Source: Geoglobus acetivorans (GTDB lineage: Archaea; Halobacteriota; Archaeoglobi; Archaeoglobales; Archaeoglobaceae). From it: a stretch of 64,000 nucleotides of DNA. Positions 7,297-13,479 of this stretch are shown here, piece after piece. The first letter of the stretch is position 1. Each line of letters starts with the position of its first letter. The position numbers and the translations under genes are program-made. The notes beneath the pieces are model-generated. The model worked only from the letters and a program-made list of their open reading frames with translations. It ran no database searches and was not told the DNA's origin. The stretch spans positions 1,178,001-1,242,000 of the forward strand of contig NZ_CP009552.1 in the NCBI RefSeq assembly GCF_000789255.1, written 5' to 3'.

Positions 7297-8227
7297 CAGG
7301 CTCATGCACGCAATTCATTCGGCAATAGAGAACGACGGGTTCCTTTTTATCGGGATCCTTGGAGATAAGGGGCTTGGGAAGACTGTTGCTGGGATGAACA
7401 TAGCCTATGAGGTTCTGAGAGGCTGGAACCATGTTCTGAAGCACACCATATTTACGATCAACGACTTCAGCAACCTGCCATACAGGGACGACCTCGTCAG
7501 GCACTCGGACGGCAGGGTGAAGGTGGTTCTGTGGGACGACTTCGCCCTACATACGAGCAGCTACGGGTTCAGCAAGCGTGGTGAGAGGGATCTGCTGGTT
7601 GACTTCATCGAGGACTTCGAGGTTGTCAGAGAGGAGGTTGCTGTTCTGATTGTAACCGCAGCTACATGGGAGATGATCCCTCCGAAGCTGAGGGATGCGG
7701 CCCACATTTTCATCCAGATGACCAAGAGGGGTAAGGGTGAGATATGGGCGAAGCAGAGGGGCTGGCTTTTCCTGAGGAAGGATTACAGGAAGATCGGGGA
7801 AATTGAGACTGCAAAGATCCCGGACGACGTGTATAACGCTTACAGAGAGATGAAGCGAAAGGCAAAAAGGGTCAAGGAGAAGATGAGCCTGCTCAAGCAG
7901 AAGGAGAAGGCCGAGAAAATTGCCGAAGAGCTGACTGAGGAGGACTGGCAGGACGAGGATCTCCTTGTCGCCCTCGGCATCAAGGACATGCACGGGAACT
8001 TTACAGAGTTCGGCAGTATGGTATATAGGGCGTGGGAGGAGAGGGTGGCCAAAAGCGGGGCCAATGCCTTAATTCTCGCAGATCTCTTTACAGAAGCTGT
8101 TTCTCAGAGAAGGTTCGAGGCCATACTGAGGAGCTGTGGAGTCAAGGGCAACAAGGACAACCTCAGGCTCGCATACAAGGAGCTGGTCAGATACCTCGAA
8201 AGGAGAAGTCTGGAGATGGAGGTATGA
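7289..8227 (+). CDS. P-loop ATPase, VP8-like candidate
   Basis: A 312-residue ATPase. Walker A is GILGDKGLGKT (residues 22-32, Lys31-Thr32), Walker B is VVLWDDF (Asp83-Asp84), and a Thr-containing strand (VLIVTAAT) follows. The C-terminal third is charged and helical. Pleolipoviruses encode a P-loop ATPase (VP8) as the last gene of the conserved block, with a suggested role in packaging or assembly. I chose the TTG at 7289 because gaggtg lies about 7 bases upstream; the ATG at 7259 would overlap the preceding gene by 38 bases and add residues not needed for the fold. It overlaps the next gene by ATGA. Confidence 0.82.
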   Translation: MNNRLMHAIHSAIENDGFLFIGILGDKGLGKTVAGMNIAYEVLRGWNHVLKHTIFTINDFSNLPYRDDLVRHSDGRVKVVLWDDFALHTSSYGFSKRGERDLLVDFIEDFEVVREEVAVLIVTAATWEMIPPKLRDAAHIFIQMTKRGKGEIWAKQRGWLFLRKDYRKIGEIETAKIPDDVYNAYREMKRKAKRVKEKMSLLKQKEKAEKIAEELTEEDWQDEDLLVALGIKDMHGNFTEFGSMVYRAWEERVAKSGANALILADLFTEAVSQRRFEAILRSCGVKGNKDNLRLAYKELVRYLERRSLEMEV

Positions 8228-8484
8228 CGGACTTCCTGAGCGCTTCCCCTCTCCTTATTCTTGCAGCACTCGGAGTTGTTTCGTGGCTGACCGAGAGCAG
8301 GGCGGTTAAGCTAATCACCCTGCTGTTCTTCTTTGGCTACCCGCTAATGCAGGGAAAAACAGCCATGCCGGGGCTGGATCTCAATCAGGTGCTGGACTTC
8401 ATTTTGGGCACCGCAAACTACTGGCTGAGTGAGGCGCTGAACGCTCTTATCGAGTACGTCAGGCAGAAAATCAGCCCCCTGTAA
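8224..8484 (+). CDS. Small membrane protein closing the structural operon
   Basis: An 86-residue protein starting at the ATG of an ATGA overlap with the ATPase stop. Two hydrophobic segments (about residues 7-22 and 28-42) are followed by an amphipathic C-terminal half (GLDLNQVLDFIL, then a second helix). The overlap argues for translational coupling and a related function, perhaps membrane docking of the ATPase. No family is recognised. Confidence 0.7.
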   Translation: MTDFLSASPLLILAALGVVSWLTESRAVKLITLLFFFGYPLMQGKTAMPGLDLNQVLDFILGTANYWLSEALNALIEYVRQKISPL

Positions 8485-8520
8485 CCCTGTTTCATTTTGT
8501 GCAACGTTTCAAAAAGAAGA

Positions 8521-8572
8521 TTTCATGAAATAAAACGTATTCACATTCACCGTGGGGTCAAGCTTTATAATA
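8521..8572 (+). promoter_or_regulatory. Intergenic promoter region, cargo block
   Basis: A short gap holding a perfect 10-bp palindrome (tttcatgaaa, 8521-8530) and a TATA box ctttataata (8563-8572) about 35 bases before the ATG at 8606. The palindrome could be an operator; nothing else is evident. Confidence 0.45.
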
Positions 8573-8605
8573 TGAGATCCAATTTGCCAGTTTGGGGTGG
8601 GAGCA

Positions 8606-8863
8606 ATGCAGGACTACAGGTTCAGGGTGCTGATTAAAAGCGGAAACGGGAAGGACCACGCCGTGGCGGTTGATGCGAGGAAAATAGCTCTGAGGAACAA
8701 CATAAACAAGGTGAACGGAACCTACAGGCTGGATCTTGAGCAGATCAAGGTCGAGATGGGGGAGGATCTGGTCATGGAGTTCTGGGAGATTTTGATGTAT
8801 ATGCTGCCCTTGGAAAAGGTTAAAAGAGCTATTGAAGAGTTTGCTGAGAGGATGAGCTTTTGA
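8606..8863 (+). CDS. Hypothetical provirus protein (85 aa)
   Basis: An acidic/basic mixed protein of 85 residues. The first half looks like beta strands (YRFRVLIKSG and AVAVDARKIAL) and the second half is helical. ggtggg sits about 7 bases upstream of ATG 8606, so the upstream GTG (8597) is not needed. It is transcribed from its own TATA box and followed closely by the antitoxin-like gene, which has a separate promoter. I recognise no family or catalytic motif. Confidence 0.6.
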   Translation: MQDYRFRVLIKSGNGKDHAVAVDARKIALRNNINKVNGTYRLDLEQIKVEMGEDLVMEFWEILMYMLPLEKVKRAIEEFAERMSF

Positions 8864-8877
8864 AATCGGGAAGATAG

Positions 8878-8887
8878 CTTTATAAAT
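8878..8887 (+). promoter_or_regulatory. TATA box of the RelB-like gene
   Basis: ctttataaat lies about 27 bases upstream of ATG 8910, predicting a leaderless transcript and ruling out the upstream ATGs at 8886 and 8889. Confidence 0.5.
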
Positions 8888-8909
8888 GATGGATCCAACA
8901 ATGATTCGT

Positions 8910-9098
8910 ATGCAAACCGCTGCCAGTAAAAGAATTCTCGAGGACCTCAAGGAGCTCAGAGACAGACTGGACTCACTCATTGAGACCTTGGAGATAATGA
9001 GTGACGAGGAGCTGATGAAATCTCTGAAAATGTCTGAAACTCAGCCAGAGAAAAGGGAGTTCAGGGAATTTCTGGAAGAGCTGGATATTGACGCTTAA
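8910..9098 (+). CDS. RelB-like antitoxin candidate
   Basis: A 62-residue, mostly helical acidic protein. A leucine-heptad helix (ILEDLKELRDRLDSLIETLE) leads into IMSDEELMKSL and a charged tail ending in EELDIDA. The pattern of a coiled helix, then the SDEEL motif, then an acidic tail resembles archaeal RelB-type antitoxins. Unusually, the putative toxin is encoded convergently on the other strand with a 4-base overlap, instead of downstream in an operon. The start was chosen from the TATA position. Identification as an antitoxin is moderate and depends mainly on its neighbour. Confidence 0.55.
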   Translation: MQTAASKRILEDLKELRDRLDSLIETLEIMSDEELMKSLKMSETQPEKREFREFLEELDIDA

Positions 9099-9355
9099 TA
9101 GCTCTTTTTTCTGTGGGAAACAGCCCTTAGAATAACCTTCTTTTCGTTTTCGTTGATTTCATAAATAATCCGGTATTTTCCTACTCTCAGAGACCACAAT
9201 CCCGAGAGATCGTAGGAAAGAGGTTTTCCCAGATACGGGTTATCTTCCAGCTTCAGGATGGCTTTGGCCAGCCTTTCAGCCAGTGGTTTGTCTTTTCTGG
9301 TTAGATCTCTGAACTGGCGTTCAAATTCATCTTTTGTTACAATGATCCAGATCAT
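9095..9355 (-). CDS. RelE/ParE-family toxin
   Basis: An 86-residue protein with the RelE/ParE fold signature: an N-terminal strand (WIIVTKDEF), two helices (FRDLTRKDKPLAERLAKAI), the turn NPYLGKPLSYDLSGLWSLRVGKYRIIYEI and a basic C-terminal strand (RAVSHRKKSY). Members cleave mRNA on the ribosome or poison gyrase. Retention of Arg, Lys and Tyr in the RVGKYRIIY region and of basic residues near the C-terminus favours an active RelE-type nuclease, but this is inference. aaggagtg precedes the ATG. The gene is convergent with the RelB-like gene and divergent from the DUF2283 gene (55 bases). Confidence 0.82.
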   Translation of the reverse strand: MIWIIVTKDEFERQFRDLTRKDKPLAERLAKAILKLEDNPYLGKPLSYDLSGLWSLRVGKYRIIYEINENEKKVILRAVSHRKKSY

Positions 9356-9410
9356 CACTCCTTTTTTATCGAAAACCTAAAAAATCTTTGTGCATGGGTG
9401 AAGATAAGGT

Positions 9411-9614
9411 ATGGTTTCGCTGGAATTTGATCCTGAAGTCAACGCCATGTTCATAAGGTTCAAAAAGGAGAAGGTGGCGGAGTCGGAGTCTTTAGCTGAT
9501 AATGTCATCGTGGATCTAGATGAGAATGGAGAGGTTTTAGGGATAGAGATTCTTCTGCCAAAGCTTGCGGAGGAACAGAGGGAGTTCGTGGCGAGGTTGA
9601 AGGCTAAGGTTTGA
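9411..9614 (+). CDS. DUF2283 domain protein
   Basis: A 67-residue small beta protein with the DUF2283 pattern: FDPEVNAMFIRF, then a loop, then NVIVDLDENGEVLGIEIL. DUF2283 proteins are frequent in archaea and cyanobacteria and often sit in toxin-antitoxin-like pairs (for example with DUF4258 proteins), probably as antitoxins. Here it is divergent from the RelE-like toxin, so it is a second antitoxin candidate for that toxin. A GGTGAAG motif precedes the ATG by about 6 bases. Confidence 0.8.
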   Translation: MVSLEFDPEVNAMFIRFKKEKVAESESLADNVIVDLDENGEVLGIEILLPKLAEEQREFVARLKAKV

Positions 9615-9633
9615 TCAATGGAGATAAGCTAAT

Positions 9634-10722
9634 TCAAGGCTTGTGGTTTCTTAGGTATGTCTCTTCGAGTGTGAAAATTCTTTTGATTACAAATTTTTTG
9701 GGCTTCAGTCCTCCTGTAAGATATCCGAAGTCGTCTGAGTAGGCGTTGTCCACGAGGAGATAGTATTCATCGCCAATTTTGTAATAATCTACTTTTCCGA
9801 GAACTGGGAGGAATTCTGTGGGGGATTTGATCTTCACTATACATATTGCGTGGTCTGGAATGTTCAGCTCTGTATTCACCGCTGCGATGTATGCCTCATA
9901 GCCGAAATATCGGTAGTAGGCACACTCGAGGATGGCCATGTCCTCGCAGTCTCCGGCCCGATCTTTGATGGTTTCATAAGGTGATTGCCAGTATTCGTTT
10001 CCGGGGTAAGGGTCTTTGGTGTCCTCACGGTATTTTATGTTGGCTTCGACCCACTCGTAGAACCCTATGGCGTTGTTTCTGTATTTCTCGAATATTTCCG
10101 CAACTTCCGGAGGAACGATTCTGTCTATAGTCAGAATCTTTGTTTTTGAGAGGGTCGCTGTGGGGTTGCTGGTTGGTTTGGCAATCACCTGAGCCTTGAC
10201 TATGGCTTTTTCATAGCCGAGGTTTAGAAAGACGATCTGAAAGCTCCCGGAGACGACACCCTGTTTTTTGCCGAGAGTTGCAGGGCTTGTGAATGAGAGG
10301 GCAGGATAATAGTTGAAAGACTTCCGGCTCAGGAGGAGCTCCTTGTTCGTCTGGTCAGGCACGACATAAACAAAAACTGGCCTCGAAGATGCGAAAGAAA
10401 AGCCGAGCTCGATATTCCCGGAGGACTTCATGTATATTGCGTAGGTTTGGCCATAGCCGATTTCGAAGTCATACATTTTGCTTATTGCAGATGCAGACGG
10501 TGTGGGCGTTTTGACTGGTTGAGGCGTGGTGGTTTTGGCAGTTTTCTGGAATGACTTTTGGTATTCTTCGAGGCCTTTACTCAGCTTTTCGTATTGCTGT
10601 TCTATCTGGGATTTTGTTTCGTTAATGTCTGGCTTTTTGGCATCCTGAACGTCAGAACAGCCTGAGATCATTAAAGGAATAAGTAAAGCAATTAAAATGG
10701 TTAGGAATCTGTAGAGCTTCAT
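9634..10722 (-). CDS. Transglutaminase-like lipoprotein
   Basis: A 362-residue secreted lipoprotein: signal peptide with lipobox MISGC (Cys22), a Gln/Lys/Thr/Pro-rich linker, a beta-sandwich-like middle domain (about 85-185) and a transglutaminase-like domain with Cys259 in AGDCEDMAIL, His291 in IPDHAICIV and a following Asp (VDNAYSDDFGY). Such proteins act as cysteine proteases or amide transferases at the cell surface. It follows the smaller lipoprotein with a 4-base overlap, so the two are an operon. In a provirus these are probable lysogenic-conversion cargo altering the envelope; that role is inferred. Confidence 0.8.
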   Translation of the reverse strand: MKLYRFLTILIALLIPLMISGCSDVQDAKKPDINETKSQIEQQYEKLSKGLEEYQKSFQKTAKTTTPQPVKTPTPSASAISKMYDFEIGYGQTYAIYMKSSGNIELGFSFASSRPVFVYVVPDQTNKELLLSRKSFNYYPALSFTSPATLGKKQGVVSGSFQIVFLNLGYEKAIVKAQVIAKPTSNPTATLSKTKILTIDRIVPPEVAEIFEKYRNNAIGFYEWVEANIKYREDTKDPYPGNEYWQSPYETIKDRAGDCEDMAILECAYYRYFGYEAYIAAVNTELNIPDHAICIVKIKSPTEFLPVLGKVDYYKIGDEYYLLVDNAYSDDFGYLTGGLKPKKFVIKRIFTLEETYLRNHKP

Positions 10723-11216
10723 ATCTGTTTTAGGAGTTCTGTTACTTTATCCATTTTGCTTATTGCCTTGGATTCCTTGTCAGTCCAGTCCTTAAAGGCG
10801 TCTTCGACCTTCTTTTTGGCCTCGTAATAGGAGGGATCCGGGATTGGAGTCATGGGGTCGAACCACATTCTGAGGGTAACGTACTTGCTGAAAGAGTCGG
10901 AGGCGTCTATGAAATACTGGGTGGCTTCGATCCATGTATTTACAAGCTCTTTCTCTTTGTCAGACTTTGCAGAATTTCTGAGCTTTTCGAGAGAATTGAG
11001 AACTGTCTGGAACTTCACCTTAGCCTCGAGGGCTTTGTTGCTTGCTTCAGTGTACTTTTTCTCATTGAGCTTTTGCTTTGCCTCTACATACTCTTCAAAA
11101 GCAGAGTTAAACTGGGAGAGTATGGCAGTGGCCTCAGATTTGAACCCTGACTGGGTGCATGCGGAGAAAACAATGCTTAGTGTTAAGATTGCGATCAACA
11201 TCAAACTTCTTTTCAT
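10719..11216 (-). CDS. Small helical lipoprotein
   Basis: A 165-residue secreted protein with a signal peptide and lipobox (VFSAC) followed by an almost wholly helical mature part rich in Lys, Glu and Ala (TPR-like or coiled-coil spacing: FEEYVEAKQKL, ASNKALEAKV). A TATA-like element (attttta, about 11243-11250) gives a nearly leaderless start at 11216. It is co-transcribed with the transglutaminase-like lipoprotein (ATGA overlap), so the two may form a surface complex. No family is recognised with confidence. Confidence 0.72.
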   Translation of the reverse strand: MKRSLMLIAILTLSIVFSACTQSGFKSEATAILSQFNSAFEEYVEAKQKLNEKKYTEASNKALEAKVKFQTVLNSLEKLRNSAKSDKEKELVNTWIEATQYFIDASDSFSKYVTLRMWFDPMTPIPDPSYYEAKKKVEDAFKDWTDKESKAISKMDKVTELLKQI

Positions 11217-11259
11217 GATACAGCACTTTAATCTGAGCTATTAAAAATTTGCTATTTCC

Positions 11260-11613
11260 CTAATTATCATCCAACAATTCGTTGATAAACTTCTCTGGAT
11301 CCTTAGGTGGAGCCTTGGAATGATACTCTTCAAACTCCTTCTCAATCTGCTCCAGAAGCTGGACAACTTTTTTACCGAGAGGAGTGAGTTCGTAAAATTT
11401 TGTTCCTGTAGGAGTATCGTGAATGACTGTAACTTGGATTAAGCCGAGGTCACTAAGTTCTCGTATTCGATAGCTGAGAGATTTCTTATCCTTCAAAATT
11501 TCAAGAAGCTTGCTCCATCTTTTTTTCCCGTTTTTGAGTGTAAGCAGAATATCAAGTGCTTTGGCCTTTCCGAGAGTGTTGAGTATTGTATGAAGCTCAG
11601 TATTGCCAGTCAT
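11260..11613 (-). CDS. HxlR-type winged-helix regulator of the provirus
   Basis: A 117-residue DNA-binding protein. The winged helix spans about residues 15-90: KAKALDILLTLKNG, the recognition region SLSYRIRELSDLGLI, and a wing with TGTKFYELTPLGKKV, as in the HxlR/MarR-like family. The C-terminal helix is acidic. It is transcribed away from the tiny-ORF operon across a 140-base region full of repeated TTGCTAA motifs, so it is the best candidate for a repressor controlling lysogeny and its own synthesis. No effector-binding domain is visible. Confidence 0.82.
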   Translation of the reverse strand: MTGNTELHTILNTLGKAKALDILLTLKNGKKRWSKLLEILKDKKSLSYRIRELSDLGLIQVTVIHDTPTGTKFYELTPLGKKVVQLLEQIEKEFEEYHSKAPPKDPEKFINELLDDN

Positions 11614-11631
11614 TAATCAAATTTCTGTTGG

Positions 11632-11720
11632 TGATATTTAAGTTAATAGGTTGCTAATAAGTTGCTAAAACGTTGTTTTTTAGCAAACCAATTAGTTACC
11701 AAATGGAAACCTATAAATAG
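11632..11720. promoter_or_regulatory. Divergent promoter/operator region of the provirus
   Basis: Holds a leftward TATA-like element (cttaaatatc, about 11632-11641) for the HxlR gene and a rightward TATA box ctataaatag (11711-11720). Between them are TTGCTAA at 11651-11657 and 11662-11668 and its complement TTAGCAA at 11680-11686; the last two form an inverted repeat (TTGCTAAAA / TTTTAGCAA). The layout resembles a lysogeny control switch. Binding by the adjacent HxlR protein is inferred. Confidence 0.6.
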
Positions 11721-11753
11721 TGGTTAGGACATATTACTGTTGGGGGTTGAGGT

Positions 11754-11933
11754 ATGAGACTCTGGGCGGATGTACCGGAAAGGTGGAAGCCCCTGATCAA
11801 AAAAGCGAGAGACATAGAGGGCTGGGATTCTCTGTCCGCATACATCAGGGAACTCATCAAGAAAGACCTCGCCAGCAAGGGGCTCCTCGGCGTGAAGAAC
11901 GGAGAGGGTGAGGCTGTTCTGCAGGAGGGCTGA
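11754..11933 (+). CDS. Ribbon-helix-helix DNA-binding protein (59 aa)
   Basis: First gene of the tiny-ORF operon, preceded by a TATA box and ggggttgagg. The N-terminal strand RLWADVPERW is followed by a helix (KPLIKKARDIEG) and a second helix beginning SLSAYIRELI, the CopG/Arc-type ribbon-helix-helix layout in which dimers insert a beta ribbon into DNA. It could regulate copy number or the operon. It is too short for most ORF callers but well supported by promoter, ribosome site and close spacing to the next gene (3 bases). Confidence 0.7.
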   Translation: MRLWADVPERWKPLIKKARDIEGWDSLSAYIRELIKKDLASKGLLGVKNGEGEAVLQEG

Positions 11934-11936
11934 CCC

Positions 11937-12092
11937 ATGCAGGAGACCGACCTCTCCCCGATAGAGCGGGCAAGGAGGCAGTACGTGGACATGATCCTGA
12001 GAGTCGAATTCGTCAGAGCTGATGAACTCCTGAGAAGGCAGAGGGAGAGCCTGATTGATGCTGACTGTGACGCAGAGGTCTGGGAGGGCTGA
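11937..12092 (+). CDS. Tiny helical protein of the early operon (51 aa)
   Basis: Starts three bases after the previous stop and ends two bases before the next ATG. The sequence is helical and rich in Arg, Glu and Leu (SPIERARRQYVDMIL, then FVRADELLRRQ). No motif is recognised. The support is the compact operon organisation. Confidence 0.5.
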   Translation: MQETDLSPIERARRQYVDMILRVEFVRADELLRRQRESLIDADCDAEVWEG

Positions 12093-12094
12093 CC

Positions 12095-12217
12095 ATGGCG
12101 GCCGTCTATGCCCTCGAGTGCTCGTTCTGTGGCTCAAAGCTCGCTCAAGATGATGCCGTGATGCTTGGATGCTGTCCTGTTTGCAGGGACTGCTACGGGA
12201 GGCTGACTGGGCGATGA
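12095..12217 (+). CDS. Tiny zinc-ribbon protein (40 aa)
   Basis: A 40-residue protein with six cysteines arranged as CSFC and CCPVCRDC, enough to bind one or two zinc ions. It overlaps the next gene by ATGA, so translation is probably coupled. Zinc-ribbon miniproteins are common in archaeal viruses as nucleic-acid or RNA-polymerase binders; the role here is unknown. Confidence 0.55.
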   Translation: MAAVYALECSFCGSKLAQDDAVMLGCCPVCRDCYGRLTGR

Positions 12218-12354
12218 GGTGCCACGAGTTCACGGTCTGGAGCCCTTTCCGCTGCAGGCTGAGGAGGCCGCAGATTTGCAGGCACTTCGACCGTGAGAGG
12301 GGTGAGTGCACGAGGCCGTGGCTGAAGGGGGCGGTTCGGCATGCTCACGCTTGA
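12214..12354 (+). CDS. Tiny Cys/His-rich basic protein (46 aa)
   Basis: A basic protein with four cysteines and several histidines (MRCHEF, FRCRLRRPQICRHF, GECTRP), possibly zinc binding. It begins inside the ATGA of the previous stop and overlaps the following gene by 14 bases. No family is recognised. Confidence 0.5.
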   Translation: MRCHEFTVWSPFRCRLRRPQICRHFDRERGECTRPWLKGAVRHAHA

Positions 12355-12469
12355 CGACTTCATCGAGGCCGGGGCATGCCCCTGCGGTGGAGCGCTTGAG
12401 AGGATCCGGACGGGCTGGAGATGCACGAGGTGTGGCTGGGAGGTAGTCGAGGCTGGCGGAGATGCCTGA
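12341..12469 (+). CDS. Tiny zinc-ribbon protein (42 aa)
   Basis: A 42-residue protein with a CPC and CTRC pair about 16 residues apart, an apparent zinc ribbon, with a helical N-terminus (MLTLDDFIEAG). It overlaps both neighbours (14 and 8 bases). Confidence 0.55.
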   Translation: MLTLDDFIEAGACPCGGALERIRTGWRCTRCGWEVVEAGGDA

Positions 12470-12641
12470 GGTCAAGTATCCGGGGCTTAACAGGATGGCG
12501 GAGGAGCTGAGCAGGATCCTGAACAAGCACCCTGCAACATTCAGGAACACCATCCTGAGCAACGTAAAGCACCTGCTCGAGAATATTCCGCCTGAGGAGC
12601 TTCTCCCAATTTTTGAGGAGGATGAGGAGAATGGACGATGA
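12462..12641 (+). CDS. Small helical protein of the early operon (59 aa)
   Basis: Begins 8 bases inside the previous gene. A predicted helical bundle (LNRMAEELSRILNK, then TILSNVKHLLENI) with an acidic tail. It overlaps the next gene by 11 bases. No family is recognised. Confidence 0.5.
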   Translation: MPEVKYPGLNRMAEELSRILNKHPATFRNTILSNVKHLLENIPPEELLPIFEEDEENGR

Positions 12642-12846
12642 CACGCTTTGGGCTATCGTGATTAACGGCTCGCCCATGGCCGCCGCCTTCGCCCTTGCGA
12701 TCCTCGATAAGAGGCTCGGCGGCAAGATCTCCGAGCTGAAAAGGAAGCTGGACGAGATGGATGCTCCCCACCGAAAGAGCGGTGTTGCCGGTGCAATTCC
12801 GGCGGGGAGCAAAAACCTGAGAGGTGTGGCGTATGGCAGAGGCTAA
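12631..12846 (+). CDS. Small provirus protein with hydrophobic N-terminus (71 aa)
   Basis: From ATG 12631 (ggagg-like sequence just upstream) the protein has an N-terminal hydrophobic segment (TLWAIVINGSPMAAAFALAI), then a charged helix (KRKLDEMDAP). It may be membrane associated. It overlaps the following gene by 14 bases. The longer reading from an upstream TTG adds an unlikely extra MRRMRR. Confidence 0.5.
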   Translation: MDDDTLWAIVINGSPMAAAFALAILDKRLGGKISELKRKLDEMDAPHRKSGVAGAIPAGSKNLRGVAYGRG

Positions 12847-13129
12847 GGAAAGGGTGGATAAAAAGGTTGAGGGGAATGGTGAGAAGGTTAAGAGGCCGGT
12901 CGAGACCGTGAACGTCTTTACGAGCAACGGGATTCTGAGCTTTTCAGTCTGGGAGGGCGGAAGCATAAGCGTGAGGGTCAGCAGGAGGAAGGACAACGGA
13001 GATGAATACGAGACCGTCTGGAGTGGCAGGATCAACCCCGTGGACTTCATAAGCCAGTTCGGAGAATTGCGAACAGTCGCAAAGACGGCACAGGACGAGC
13101 TGAAGAAGATCCTCGGTCAGGAGATCTGA
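12833..13129 (+). CDS. Hypothetical provirus protein (98 aa)
   Basis: Starts at ATG 12833 with gaggtg six bases upstream. A lysine/glutamate-rich N-terminus of about 25 residues precedes a compact beta-rich region (VNVFTSNGILSFSVWEGG, ISVRVSRR) and a C-terminal helix. The strand-rich core with a basic turn could bind single-stranded DNA, which would suit a gene upstream of a rolling-circle initiator, but this is speculation. It ends immediately before a T-tract. Confidence 0.58.
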   Translation: MAEAKERVDKKVEGNGEKVKRPVETVNVFTSNGILSFSVWEGGSISVRVSRRKDNGDEYETVWSGRINPVDFISQFGELRTVAKTAQDELKKILGQEI

Positions 13130-13160
13130 TTTTTTATTTTTTATCCCGGTGGTGGCTATG
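13130..13160 (+). promoter_or_regulatory. T-tract plus GGTG initiation cassette, copy 3
   Basis: attttttattttttatccc, then ggtggtggct, then ATG 13158. The GGTGGTGGCT-start string is shared with copy 1 at 3985-4013. The T-tract is also a likely terminator for the tiny-ORF operon. Confidence 0.45.
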
Positions 13161-13478
13161 CCCGAATACTATCAGAACGTCTCCCTCGATCTCAGAAATG
13201 TGGATGAACTGGATTTCGGATTCTATTATGACAGCAAAAAGCACAGATACACCATTTCCCTGAATAGCGGAGAGGAATATCTGAACGTAACGAGAAAAGA
13301 GGGTGAGGTAATTCTGTCATTTCTGAAGATCCTTAGGGAGTTCATCAGCCGAGCTGACTCTAAGGATTTTTCGAGTGAGCTGCGCAACCAGGATGGCGAA
13401 AATCCCTTCGACATCCTGGAAACGGATCCTGTTCTAAGGAATGTTCGACTCCCAAGGAAGACTGAAAGCATGATGTAG
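13158..13478 (+). CDS. Hypothetical provirus protein upstream of Rep (106 aa)
   Basis: A 106-residue protein with an N-terminal beta-rich region (VSLDLRNVDELDFGFYY, RYTISLNSGEEYLNV) and a helical region (ILSFLKILREFI), ending in a polar tail. The repeated ggtggtggct cassette lies directly upstream, and ATG 13158 is preferred over GTG 13149. It ends one base before the Rep start, so the two are probably co-translated. No family is recognised. Confidence 0.6.
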   Translation: MPEYYQNVSLDLRNVDELDFGFYYDSKKHRYTISLNSGEEYLNVTRKEGEVILSFLKILREFISRADSKDFSSELRNQDGENPFDILETDPVLRNVRLPRKTESMM

Positions 13479-13479
13479 C

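Noticed and set aside
3333-8484. Interpretation as a spindle-shaped virus (fusellovirus-like)
   Set aside because: Small hydrophobic proteins would fit, but the large spike with C-terminal anchor followed by membrane protein, small ORF and ATPase fits pleolipoviruses better. Not fully excluded.
12193-13050. Several long minus-strand frames opposite the tiny-ORF operon
   Set aside because: They have arginine/proline/serine-rich shadow composition, no ribosome site and no domain; the plus-strand genes have a promoter, overlaps and Cys motifs.
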